Positions 20,966 through 29,562 of a stretch of 64,000 nucleotides of DNA are shown here, piece after piece. A program made the translations under genes and the position numbers. The notes under the pieces were generated by a model. The model saw only the letters and a list, made by a program, of their open reading frames with translations, did no database searches and was not told where the DNA came from. Source of the DNA: Ichthyophis bannanicus (lineage: Eukaryota > Chordata > Amphibia > Gymnophiona > Ichthyophiidae); the NCBI GenBank assembly GCA_033557465.1, contig CM066033.1, positions 1,353,189,834 to 1,353,253,833 on the forward strand. The letters run 5' to 3'. How positions within the stretch are numbered: position 1 is the first letter of the stretch; every line of letters starts with the position of its first letter.

Positions 20966-22800
20966 CTCCCACTGCATAGCCTCTCCCCCACAGCTGGCTC
21001 CACTCAGCACAAGAGGCCGGCTGACACTGTAGGCCCACAGATTGTCAGCTATAACAGGTGATACCTGGGTACTGAGCATAGTCCAAAAAGGCTACTTGCT
21101 CCACTTCAACCAGTTAACTCCCTCCTATTTTCCAGGGGAGCCTCCAAGACTCCCTTTGCAAAGGAACCTCCTCCTTCAGGAGTTGGCAAGTCTTCTACAG
21201 GAACAGGCGGTGGAACCGGTGCCTCACCACCTGATAGGACGAGGCTTCTATTCCAGGTACTTTCTAGTACCAAAAAGGACAGGAGGCCTCAGGCCCATCC
21301 TAGACTTGCAAAATCTCAACAAGTTCCTGGAGAGGGAAAAGTTCAAGATGCTTACCCTTGGAATACTGCTGCCCTACCTCCAGCAGGGAGATTGGCTATG
21401 CTCCTTAGACGTAAAGGATGCTTATACTCACATCCTCATTCATCCAGACCACAGACAATATCTCAGATTTATAGTGGGAGGAAATCATTTTCAGTAGAGG
21501 GTACTTCCATTTGTCCTAACCTCCGCGCCCAAGGTTTTCACCAAATGCCTGGCGGTGGTGGCGGCGGCCTATCTCAGAAACCAGGGTATCTTTGTCTTTC
21601 CATACCTAGACGACTGGCTCATCAGGGGTCAGTCTCCACAGGAGGCCAGACAAGCCACTCTTCACACTGTGTCTCTTCTCCAGCACCTGGGCTTCGTCAT
21701 AAACTTCGCAAAGTCCACTTTGCTCCCCTTACAGGATGTAGAGTTCATAGGGGCAAGTTTGGATACCCTACAAGCAATGGCTTATTTGCCCGAGAACAGG
21801 GCTCACAGACTGATGGCTCTGGCCCAGCAGTTCCGCAGTGGATCTCTGGTCTCTGCCCTCTGCCAGACATTTCCTGAGGCTTTTGGGCCACATGGCATCC
21901 ACGGTCCATGTAACTCCAAATGCTCGTCTGCAGTTGCGGCCTGCTCAATGTTGCCTCAGGGCTCAGTGGGTACAGGCCACAGGGGACTTAAGAGACAGAG
22001 TAAGAGTGTCCAAACTACTAGTGGCCTCCCTACAGTGGTGGCTGCATCTCCCGAACCTGATCAAAGGGGTGCCTTTCCAGGCACCACCACCTACACAGGT
22101 GCTTACGACCGATGCTTCTCTTCAGGGTTGGGGTGCACATTGCCAGGGGGCATGCACTCAGGGCCTCTGGTCCCCTTGGGAGGCCACACAGTAAATCAAT
22201 CTGTTGAAGTTGTGAACTATTCGCTTAGCTCTACAAACTTTCTCTCATGTCCTCTCTCACCAGTCTGTCTTGATTCAGATGAACAACCAAGTAGCAATGT
22301 TCTATGTGAACAAACAAGGAGGCACAGGATCCAGGCTTCTGTGTCAGGAAGCACAGGCCCTGTGCGCCTTTGCAGTCAAGCATGGCATGTTTCTCAAGGC
22401 AGTTTATCTACCTTGTCAAGAAAATTACCTGGCAGACAGGCTGAGCAGGATTCTACAGCCTCACGAATGGCAGTTGAATCCCCTAGTGGTCCAGCAGATC
22501 TTCCTGAAATGGGGTCTTCCAACCATCGATCTCTTGCCAGTCCACTGAACCGTCAGCTGCCCAGGTTCTGTTCCAGACAACCGCATCTTCTGCAAATAGC
22601 AGCAGATGCCTTCCTAATTTCTTGGTCTATGGGCCTGCTGTATGCGTTTCCTCCAACACCTCTAGTGGCCCGAATCCTATTCAAGGTTCTTCGGGACAGA
22701 GCCTCGCTGATTCTGGTAGCTCCCAGATGGCCGAGGCAACCGTGGTTTCCACTCCTTCTGCAATTGGCAGTGGACACTCCACTTCTTCTGGGGGTGTAAC
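20966..22800 (+). pseudogene. DIRS A2 reverse transcriptase / RNase H, broken
   Basis: The +1 frame opens at the ORF1 stop. RT blocks: FYSRYFLVPKRTGGLRPILDLQNLNKFL split near 21245-21330, LCSLDVKDAYTHILIHP near 21400-21450, a stop near 21497, then FPYLDDWLIRG (catalytic YLDD kept, near 21598-21630). RNase H blocks: LTTDASLQGWGAHC near 22105, QMNNQVAMFYVNKQGGTGSR near 22275-22330 (catalytic Asp of TDNQ replaced by Asn), and YLADRLSRIL near 22427. It ends with the conserved IDLLPVH stop near 22548 in one frame; the downstream AFPPTPLV and APRWPRQPWFPLLL blocks are in another. It has at least three frame changes. Confidence 0.85.
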
Positions 22801-23923
22801 CCGATCTCCTGTCTCAGGATCAGGGATCTCTCCTGCACCCCATCCTCCTGTCTCTCCATTTGATGGCCTGGCTGCTGAAAGGGAAGTTCTAGCCCCCTTA
22901 CTTCTACCTAGGGAAGTGGAGGAGGTGGTTTTGGCCTCTAGGAGACAATCCACCCAGAAATCTTATGCCCTCAAGTGGCGTAGGTTCTCCGCCTGGTGTG
23001 CTCAGCGCCAAGAGGATCCGTTTTCCTGCCTGGTACCAGTGGTGCTGCAGTATCTGCTTCACCTGTCGGACCTAGGCCTTAAATCCAACTCTGTTCGGGT
23101 CCACCTCAGTGCTCTGTCAGCGCACCACTCGCCGGTGGAGGGCCAGTCTCTGTCGGTCCACCCCTTAGTAGCCCGCTTCCTTAGAGGCCTGCTTTTGCTC
23201 AAGCCTCCGATTCGTCCACCAGCTCCTGAGTGGGATTTGAATGTGGTCTTGCAACAACTTACTCGCCCACCGTTTGAGCCGATGGCTAGCTGTCATTTAC
23301 GCTTCCTTTCCTGGAAGGCGTTATTCTTGGTGGCTCTTACCTCGGCCAGGTGTGTGAGTGAACTACAGGCTCTGGTTTCTGATAGACCGTACACATGGTT
23401 CTATAGGAACAGGGTGGTCTTACGGATTCATCCTAAGTTCCTTCCAAAGGTTGTCTCCTCTTTCCACCTCAATCAGGAGGTAGTTCTTCCGACATTCTTT
23501 CCCAGGCCGCATGCCAGCTGGACTGAAATGGTCTTGCATACCCTGGACTGTAGGAGGGCGTTGTCTTTCTACATTGACCGTACGCAGGGGCATCGAAGGG
23601 CTGTTCAGCTCTTCGTATCTTTTGTCCCTAATAAGTTGGCGTTACCTGTCTTCAAGCGTACCCTGTCCATTTGGGTAGCAGACTGTATCGCCTGGGCGTA
23701 CAGGGCAGCCGGCCTCTCCTTGCAGGGTCGAGTCATGGCCCACCGTGTTAGGGCGAAGGCTGCCTCAGTAGCTCATCTCCCCTCTGTTCCGTTGGCAGAC
23801 ATCTGCTGGGCCGCTACTTGGTCTTCAAGCCAGACGTTTGCGGCTCATTACTGCCTCGAGAGGGAGTCCCGTAGGGACAGTGCTTTCGTACAGGCGGTAC
23901 TCCGTAATCTCTTTGAGGTTTAG
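22622..23923 (+). CDS. DIRS A2 tyrosine recombinase, open and with complete active site
   Basis: A 433-codon frame ends at 23921-23923. The first part overlaps the RT-side text; the recombinase proper starts near 22880. The core-binding domain includes SYALKWRRFSAWC and SVRVHLSALSAHHS. In the catalytic domain, Arg I lies in SARCVSELQALV (near 23345), the HRVR box is at 23741-23752, and the nucleophilic Tyr in AAHYCLERES is at 23849-23851. All the residues expected of a DIRS recombinase are present. This enzyme family joins a circular DNA intermediate to the target. No obvious start codon precedes the domain, so it probably depends on upstream translation. Confidence 0.85.
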   Translation: MVYGPAVCVSSNTSSGPNPIQGSSGQSLADSGSSQMAEATVVSTPSAIGSGHSTSSGGVTRSPVSGSGISPAPHPPVSPFDGLAAEREVLAPLLLPREVEEVVLASRRQSTQKSYALKWRRFSAWCAQRQEDPFSCLVPVVLQYLLHLSDLGLKSNSVRVHLSALSAHHSPVEGQSLSVHPLVARFLRGLLLLKPPIRPPAPEWDLNVVLQQLTRPPFEPMASCHLRFLSWKALFLVALTSARCVSELQALVSDRPYTWFYRNRVVLRIHPKFLPKVVSSFHLNQEVVLPTFFPRPHASWTEMVLHTLDCRRALSFYIDRTQGHRRAVQLFVSFVPNKLALPVFKRTLSIWVADCIAWAYRAAGLSLQGRVMAHRVRAKAASVAHLPSVPLADICWAATWSSSQTFAAHYCLERESRRDSAFVQAVLRNLFEV

Positions 23924-24053
23924 GCAATTCCTACCCTCCGGCCCTTGTGTTGGGCTACCGTTCGGGGGCGTTCTCAGAGGAGATTCTTATCACGCATGCT
24001 GAGGCTCTAGAGGGAGCTTATTTTTCAGCTTTGGGTTCTCGGTAGCCTAGATA

Positions 24054-24138
24054 TGACTTCCTACTTGGTCCTGGAGAAAGAGTAGTTACTCACCTGTAAC
24101 AGGTGTTCTCCAGGAGCAGCAGGAATCAGTCCTCACAA
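24054..24138 (+). repeat. DIRS A2 internal complementary region
   Basis: GACTTCCTACTTGGTCCTGGAG is the exact complement of the element's left start. It is joined directly to AAAGAGTAGTTACTCACCTGTAACAGG and GAGCAGCAGGAATCAGTCCTCAC, the complement of its right end. This joined copy of the two ends is the DIRS hallmark thought to template restoration of the termini through a circle. Confidence 0.92.
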
Positions 24139-24209
24139 CCCTCCCTCCTCCCCTTGGAGTTGTAGTCATATATTTCATTTTGTTTTTTGCTGTCTTTTAG
24201 CTATGTCGT

Positions 24210-24401
24210 CAGACTGAGCAAGATGGCACCCTTGGGCGGGAAGGGGACCGCGCATGCGTGCTGCATTCCCAAAGGCCTTCTTTGAAAGCTGGGGAAATGC
24301 TCCGCATGAGTGCTCCATCGGCGCTGACGTCACCCATATGTGAGGACTGATTCCTGCTGCTCCTGGAGAACACCTGTTACAGGTGAGTAACTACTCTTTC
24401 T
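24210..24401 (+). repeat. DIRS A2 right inverted terminal repeat
   Basis: Inverted partner of 18659-18840, ending GGTGAGTAACTACTCTTT. With the complementary region just upstream it can fold into a hairpin of about 300 bases. Confidence 0.85.
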
Positions 24402-24620
24402 ACCTTAGATAGATTGTCAAAGTCTACAGCCACTCCAGCCAAAAGGAAGCCTTATAAAAAACCCTCTTTTAGCAAAAAGAGGAATGTTTATCCTTCCTAT
24501 ACCCAACAGAGTCATACTCCAGGTTAGGTTGCCCAAAAGGGACAAACTAGACAGCAAAAGAAACCAAAAGGCCCGAGAGCCCAACCAGCTCTCCAGGTTC
24601 AGCCCCCTCAAGGGCTTTGA
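24402..24620 (+). pseudogene. DIRS B1 ORF1, basic C-terminal tail after the A2 insertion
   Basis: Frames give LSKSTATPAKRKPYKKP and KRNVYPSYTQQ, matching the tail at 54850-54960 of copy B4. The frame then reaches QPPQGL and the stop in CTT TGA C (24615-24621). This is the missing end of the ORF1 that breaks off at 18658. Confidence 0.85.
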
Positions 24621-26542
24621 CTCCTTCCTAGAGAGCTTTGCCTTCCTGCCTCTGAGGGGTCCCCAACACCCCAATATTCCCGGCAGGTTATGCCACTTTA
24701 TCAACAGATGGCATCAGATAACATCAGAAGATTGGACTGTCTATTGTAGGAGAGGGGTACAGACTTCATTTCCACAGCATACCCCCTACTACAATTCTAA
24801 AGCAATTCAATTCAGAAACCTCTGCAGACAATCTGCTAGATCACGAGGTCTCCACACTTCTTGCCCAAGGCGCAATAGAAGAAGTCCCCGTTTTTCAACA
24901 AGGGACAGGGTTCTACTTCCCCTATTTTCTTATTCCAAAGAAAACAGGGGGACACAGACCCATTCTAGACCTCAGAGAATTGAACAAATACCTGTTTTGA
25001 GAGAAATTCAAAATGATTTCTCTAGGAACTCTTCTGCCATACCTTCAAAGCCAGGACTGGCTTTGCTCTCTAGACTTAAAAGATGCATACACTCACATTC
25101 TCATCCATCCAGATCACAGGAAATTTTTACGTTTCCTTTTCAAGGGAAGACATTTCCAGTACCGGGTTCTTCCTTTTGGTCTGGCTTCAGCACCAAGGGT
25201 GTTCACGAAATGCATGGCAGTAGTAGCCGCATTTCTACGAACCCTGGGGATTTTTGTCTTCCCTTACTTAGACGACTGGCTCATTCGAGCCTCCACAGTT
25301 GCAGAGGCCAGCACTGCACTGTCCCGTACAATGCGAATCCTCCAATACTTGGGACTGGAAATAAACTTCCCGAAGTCTCAACTAGTTCCTTCCCAATGCC
25401 TAGAATTCATAGGAGCCTGTCTGGATACCAGACAGGCAAGGGCTTTTCTTCCACAGGCCCGGTGTCTTCGCATTATGCAGCTAACTTCCCAAGCAGCAGG
25501 CAAATCCTCCCTCACGGCTCGGGAACTACTGCAGTTACTGGGACACATGGCATCCATAGTTCATGTAGTCCCATATGCTCGCCTCCACATGCGAGCAGCT
25601 TAGTGGACCCTCTCCACACAGTGGACACAGGCCACGGGTCATTTCTCGAACAAAATAAAAATCTCTCAACGACTAATTTTGTCCCCCCCAATGGCGGCAA
25701 TCACTAGAAAATCTGACAGTGGGGTCTTCTTTCCATCAACCCCTCTTTCAGGCCACCCTAATAACAGATGCATCACAGGTGGGTTGGGGAACACACCTGA
25801 ATCATCTCTCTACCCAGGGCACCTGGACTCCACAGGAGGTAGGTTTACACATAAACCTCCTGGAGTTAAGAGCAATTTATTTAGCTCTTTGAGTGTTCCA
25901 TGCCCAGCTCAGCTACAAGACAGTCCTAGTCCAGACGGACAATCAGGTAGCCATGTTCTATGTGAACAGGCAGGGCGGAACGGGCTCTCTGTTGTTATGC
26001 AACGAAGCTTTACGATTATGGGCCCTTGCCAGAGAGCATAAAATTCACCTTCTAGTGGCATATCTTCCAGGCATTCAAAACCTTTGGGCAGACAAACTCA
26101 GTCGAGTACTGCTACCTCACGAGTGGTCACTCCACCTAGACCAGGTGGCAAAGATTTTTCATCTCTGGGGCACTCCAGACATAGACCTCTTTGCAAGTCC
26201 ACTGAATGCCAAACTTCCCCGGTTCTGTTCCATGATTCTGGCACACAGCTGTCAGGCAAGGAATGCCTTCCTCCTTCACTGGGGTCAGGACTTCCTTTAT
26301 GCCATCCCACCCATTTCCCTCATCCCCAAAACACTCTTCAAGCTGCAGAGAGACAAGGGTCGCATGATTCTCATAGCACCACGATGGCCACGCCAAACGT
26401 GGTATTCCCTGCTTCTGCATCTCTCTCAAGCGGCACCTCTGGAGTTAGGGCATGCTCCAGATCTCCTTTCCCAGACAACAGGACGCTATGGCACCCGAAT
26501 CCCCAGTCCCTGCACCTCACAGCCTGGTTGCTGAAGGCTTAG
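24619..26542 (+). pseudogene. DIRS B1 reverse transcriptase / RNase H, broken
   Basis: The +1 frame begins GFDSFLESFAFLPLRGPQ at the ORF1 stop and passes NIPGRLCHF. An indel near 24745 moves it into the overlapping frame. RT blocks are then found in other frames: FYFPYFLIPKKTGGHRPILDL split near 24910-24970, LCSLDLKDAYTHILIHP near 25060-25110, FGLASAPRVFTK near 25177 and FPYLDDWLIRA near 25258-25293 (YLDD intact). RNase H has QTDNQVAMFYVNRQGGTGS near 25930-25985 and DIDLFASPLNAKLPRFCS near 26178-26230. The frame ends in WLLKA stop near 26540. Confidence 0.85.
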
Positions 26543-27380
26543 ACCTCCAGGATCTCAATCTGTCCCAGCAGGTAAAAGATATCCTTCAGGCTTCTAGGAA
26601 ACTTTCCACAAGAAGATCTTATGCCTTCAAGTGGAAACGTTTTTCTATATGGTGCTCCAAGAGGGGATTAAACCCCCTGGTCATACCTTTAGAATCGATA
26701 CTAGAGTATCTTCTTCGCTTATCGAATTCTGAGTTAAAGACCAATTCGGTAAGAGTCCATCTTAGTGCAATTGCAGCTTCTTATAAGCCTCTAAATGGAC
26801 AACCAATTTCCTCTCATCCACTCCTATCAAGATTTATGAGAGGCCTTTTATTAACTAAACCAACCATCAAGCCACCACCGGTGGCATGGGATCTAAATCT
26901 AGCTCTCGGGCAGCTCATGAAGCCGCCTTTTGAGCCTTTAGCTACTGCAGCCCTTAGGTTTTTGACCTGGAAGGTCATCTTCTTAATTGCAATCACCTCT
27001 GCCAGTCGCATCAGTGAATTGCAAGCTTTAGTGGCTGATCCTCCTTATACTAGGTTTCATCATGATAAGGTTGTTCTTTGAACTCACCCATATTTTATGC
27101 CAAAAGTGGTTTCACCTTTTTATTTAAATCAATCAATTTACCTTCCTGTATTTTTCCTGAGCCCTCACGCCTGTAATGCAGAAAGGAACCTTCATACTTT
27201 GGATTGCAAAAGGGCCGTGGCCTTTTACATACAAAGAACACAGCAATATAGAAAGTCCTCACAACGTTTTATAACTTTTGACCCTAGTCGTTTGGGACTT
27301 CCAGTCTCCAAAAGAACTTTATCTAAATGGATTGCCCAATGCATATCCTTTTCTTATGAGAGTAAGGGTCTTCCTCATCT
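26470..27380 (+). pseudogene. DIRS B1 tyrosine recombinase, first part
   Basis: LSTRRSYAFKWKRFSIWC, NSVRVHLSAIAAS, Arg I in SASRISELQALV (near 26998) and VVSPFYLNQSIYLPVFF are present. A TGA at 27079-27081 breaks the frame, and the B2 element interrupts it at 27380 after ESKGLPHL. The rest of the catalytic domain follows at 32987. Confidence 0.85.
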
Positions 27381-27560
27381 CCAGGAACAAGCAGGAATAA
27401 GTCCTCACATATGGGTACGTCGGTACCGACGGAGCCCGTGCGGGAAAGCTCCCCAGCTTCTTAGAATAGAAGCTTTTGGGACCTCCCACTGCACATGCGC
27501 ACTGCCTTCCCGCCTTCCTGAACAGCTCTCCTCAGTTTCTCTTTTTCCGCGGAGCCAGCA
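27381..27560 (+). repeat. DIRS B2 left inverted terminal repeat
   Basis: It is nearly perfectly inverted at 32805-32986: the left CTTCTTAGAATAGAAGCTTTTGGG pairs with the right CCCAAAAGCTTCTATTCTAAGAAG. The palindrome CGTCGGTACCGACG lies at 27418-27431. Confidence 0.93.
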
Positions 27561-27754
27561 GGTCGTGTTCCTGTCACCGCTGAAGAAATTGTTATTTTAT
27601 TTGTTTCTTTAGACCGCGTACCTGCCTTCCCCATACCGATACCGGTATCGCCGGTCTTTTCTTTCTTTCTTTAAAAAATTATAATTCTTTTTTCTTATTT
27701 TTTAGCTTTTTGGTCACTTCAGAGAGGCCTCTCGGCCTACTCAATTTTCTCCTC

Positions 27755-29560
27755 ATGGAGAAGCCAGCCCCTGGATTTAAGAAGTGTACCAAATGTAATG
27801 CTGTTATTTCAGTCACAGACACCCATGACTGGTGTCTGAAATGTTTGGGGCCTGACCATTCCATACCGGACTGCCCATCTTGCTCCCACATGTCTAAACG
27901 TGGGCTGCAGAACCGGGCCAACAAATTCCATGTGCTGTTTGCTTCAGAGAATACAGCATCACAGTCATCCAGGTCTTCTTCTCCGGATGGATCTCAGGTA
28001 ACCAAACCTTCTGTGGGCAAGTCCTCAAAGAGCAAATCTCCTTCAAAGCATCGAGAGGCTCTTAGCTTAGAACTTGAGGACCCTGCCCCAGCCAAACAAC
28101 CCCGGCGGGAAGTCCAACTTCCAAAAACGCCAATTCAGGGGTCTCAGGTTGATATCGATGCTACGGCCTCGACAGATCACCTGTTAGCCTGCTCTGGGGT
28201 ACCGGGTCACTCCGGTACCGACATCCAGGCAGCTATGGCGTCCATGGGCGATACTGTACAGTCCATGCAGCAGGCCGTCATGGCTTTCATTAAAGCTGCA
28301 ACGCCATCGGTTCCGCTTTCAGCGGTTCCGGGCCCGATACCGGTATCGTCCGCCATGCCGGTATCGAGGCCGTCCACCTCTAAACGCAAGTCGGTACCGT
28401 ATGGGCTTTCGCTCCATACCGGTTCCATACCCGATACGCCCGATATCGATACCGATCGGTACGCGTATCCTGCGTTAGAGGAAAGCACCGATTCCTCTGA
28501 GGATTTTCACTCCTCTGATGATTCTGCTGAGTTTTCACTCAACTTACCTGAGGAGCCCTCTTCTCCTAAAAGGAGAATGTCCCCTCCAGAGGATTTGTCC
28601 TTCCAGGACTTTGTTTTAGATATGGCTACAGCCCTTTCTATTACCACATCCTCTGAAAAGGAACCCAGATCCAAAAAACTGGATATTTTGGGATACTCAA
28701 AGGCCCCTAAGGAGGCAGTTACCCTGCCTATCCATGAAATCCTTCAAGAACAACTGATGGATTTCTGGGAAAATCCTTTGACTTTGTCTCCTTATTCCCG
28801 TAGGTTGGACACCATGTATAGGGTCCCTCCTTCTCCTGGTTTCCAAAAGACTCAATTGCCCCACCACTCTATTGTGGTGAAGTCTGCAATGAAGAAGATT
28901 AGGAGTACCAAAAGGCACTCTTCCACCCCTCCAGGACGGGAATGTAAGACTTTGGACTCTTTTGGTAGGAAAATTTTCCAGGCTAGTATGCTTATAGCCA
29001 GGATTAATTCCTACAGTCTCTATATGGGCATGTTCCTGGAGGAACTTGCCAAAAAGGTGCGGCATTTTGCCCCCTTTATCCCTGAGGATAAAAAGCAGGG
29101 TTTCCTTTCCCTAGTGAAACAACTCTTAGAGGTTTCTAAGTTCTCTAATAGGGCAGCATATGATTCCTTTGAGGGAGCCAGTAGGGCTTCGGGCATTGCT
29201 ATTGCAGCCCGACGTCTTGCTTGGCTCCAGGCCTCTGATCTGGAACCTTGGGTTCTAGATGGCTTACGTAATCTGCCCTGTACAGGTGAGAACTTATTTG
29301 GGGAAGAGTGGCAAATCAAAGCCACCCAGATGGATGCTGAAAATGCCACCTTGGAAAGACTTTCAAAGTCCACTTCAATTCCTACTAAGAAAAAGTCTTT
29401 TAAAAGGCCTTACTATAAGAAGGCCAGAGTTGCTTCAAATACTGGCCAGCAGTCTTCTCAACCTCGCTATACTGCTAAGCGTCAGCAATCCAAACAAGCA
29501 CGAGCTAAGCCTGCAGCAGCTACTGTAGCTCAGCAGGCTCCAACCCCTCAGGGGTTTTGA
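27755..29560 (+). CDS. DIRS B2 ORF1, gag-like protein (601 aa)
   Basis: ATG at 27755 is chosen because the other copies start with the same MEK. Residues 9-36 form a CxxC-x8-DTHDWCxxC-xxxDH zinc motif. A Ser/Lys-rich linker and a Pro/Val/Thr/Ser linker (codons over 28200-28460, dense in GGTACC and ATCGAT words) follow. The conserved core starts at MSPPEDLSFQDF (near 28578) and includes SRRLDTMYRVPPSPGFQKTQ and LPHHSIVV. Helices follow (ARINSYSLYMGMFLEELAKK), and the tail is very basic. Function is presumably nucleic acid binding and particle or complex formation. The C-terminal core belongs to the lineage from which LAP2-alpha is reported to derive. It ends in TTT TGA C. Confidence 0.92.
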   Translation: MEKPAPGFKKCTKCNAVISVTDTHDWCLKCLGPDHSIPDCPSCSHMSKRGLQNRANKFHVLFASENTASQSSRSSSPDGSQVTKPSVGKSSKSKSPSKHREALSLELEDPAPAKQPRREVQLPKTPIQGSQVDIDATASTDHLLACSGVPGHSGTDIQAAMASMGDTVQSMQQAVMAFIKAATPSVPLSAVPGPIPVSSAMPVSRPSTSKRKSVPYGLSLHTGSIPDTPDIDTDRYAYPALEESTDSSEDFHSSDDSAEFSLNLPEEPSSPKRRMSPPEDLSFQDFVLDMATALSITTSSEKEPRSKKLDILGYSKAPKEAVTLPIHEILQEQLMDFWENPLTLSPYSRRLDTMYRVPPSPGFQKTQLPHHSIVVKSAMKKIRSTKRHSSTPPGRECKTLDSFGRKIFQASMLIARINSYSLYMGMFLEELAKKVRHFAPFIPEDKKQGFLSLVKQLLEVSKFSNRAAYDSFEGASRASGIAIAARRLAWLQASDLEPWVLDGLRNLPCTGENLFGEEWQIKATQMDAENATLERLSKSTSIPTKKKSFKRPYYKKARVASNTGQQSSQPRYTAKRQQSKQARAKPAAATVAQQAPTPQGF

Positions 29561-29562
29561 CT
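29555..29562 (+). promoter_or_regulatory. Putative recoding site at the ORF1 stop of DIRS B2
   Basis: The stop codon stands in GGG TTT TGA CTT. Shifting by +1 on TTT continues into the RT frame (GFDLLLGN...), which has no ATG for about 130 codons. Reading through the TGA stays in the frame that is open to 32521. TTT/CTT before TGA C resembles the known +1 site of bacterial RF2, and TGA C is a leaky context. The site is conserved in the other DIRS copies (see findings). Function is inferred. Confidence 0.55.

Larger units (their letters stand above)
18659..24401 (+). mobile_element. DIRS retrotransposon, family A, copy A2 (structurally complete)
   Basis: It is bounded by CCAGGACCAAGCAGGAAGTC on the left and GGTGAGTAACTACTCTTTCT on the right, with TCT at both junctions (18656-18658, 24399-24401). 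It sits in the ORF1 tail of B1. It holds ORF1 (19056-20965), RT/RNase H (20966-22800), recombinase (to 23923), an internal complementary region (24054-24138) and the right terminal repeat. Length is 5743 bp. It has fewer disabling changes than A1, so it is younger, and it must be younger than its host B1. Confidence 0.94.

Noticed and set aside
22681..22953. Antisense frames over DIRS and LINE coding regions (this one and many like it)
   Set aside because: They mirror well-supported sense frames and have no domains of their own.
24484..25707. 407-codon plus-strand frame as a separate gene
   Set aside because: It starts in the ORF1/RT frame of DIRS B1 and slips, through an indel near 24745, into the frame overlapping RT. 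It is not an independent gene, although the openness of the second frame is discussed as a finding.
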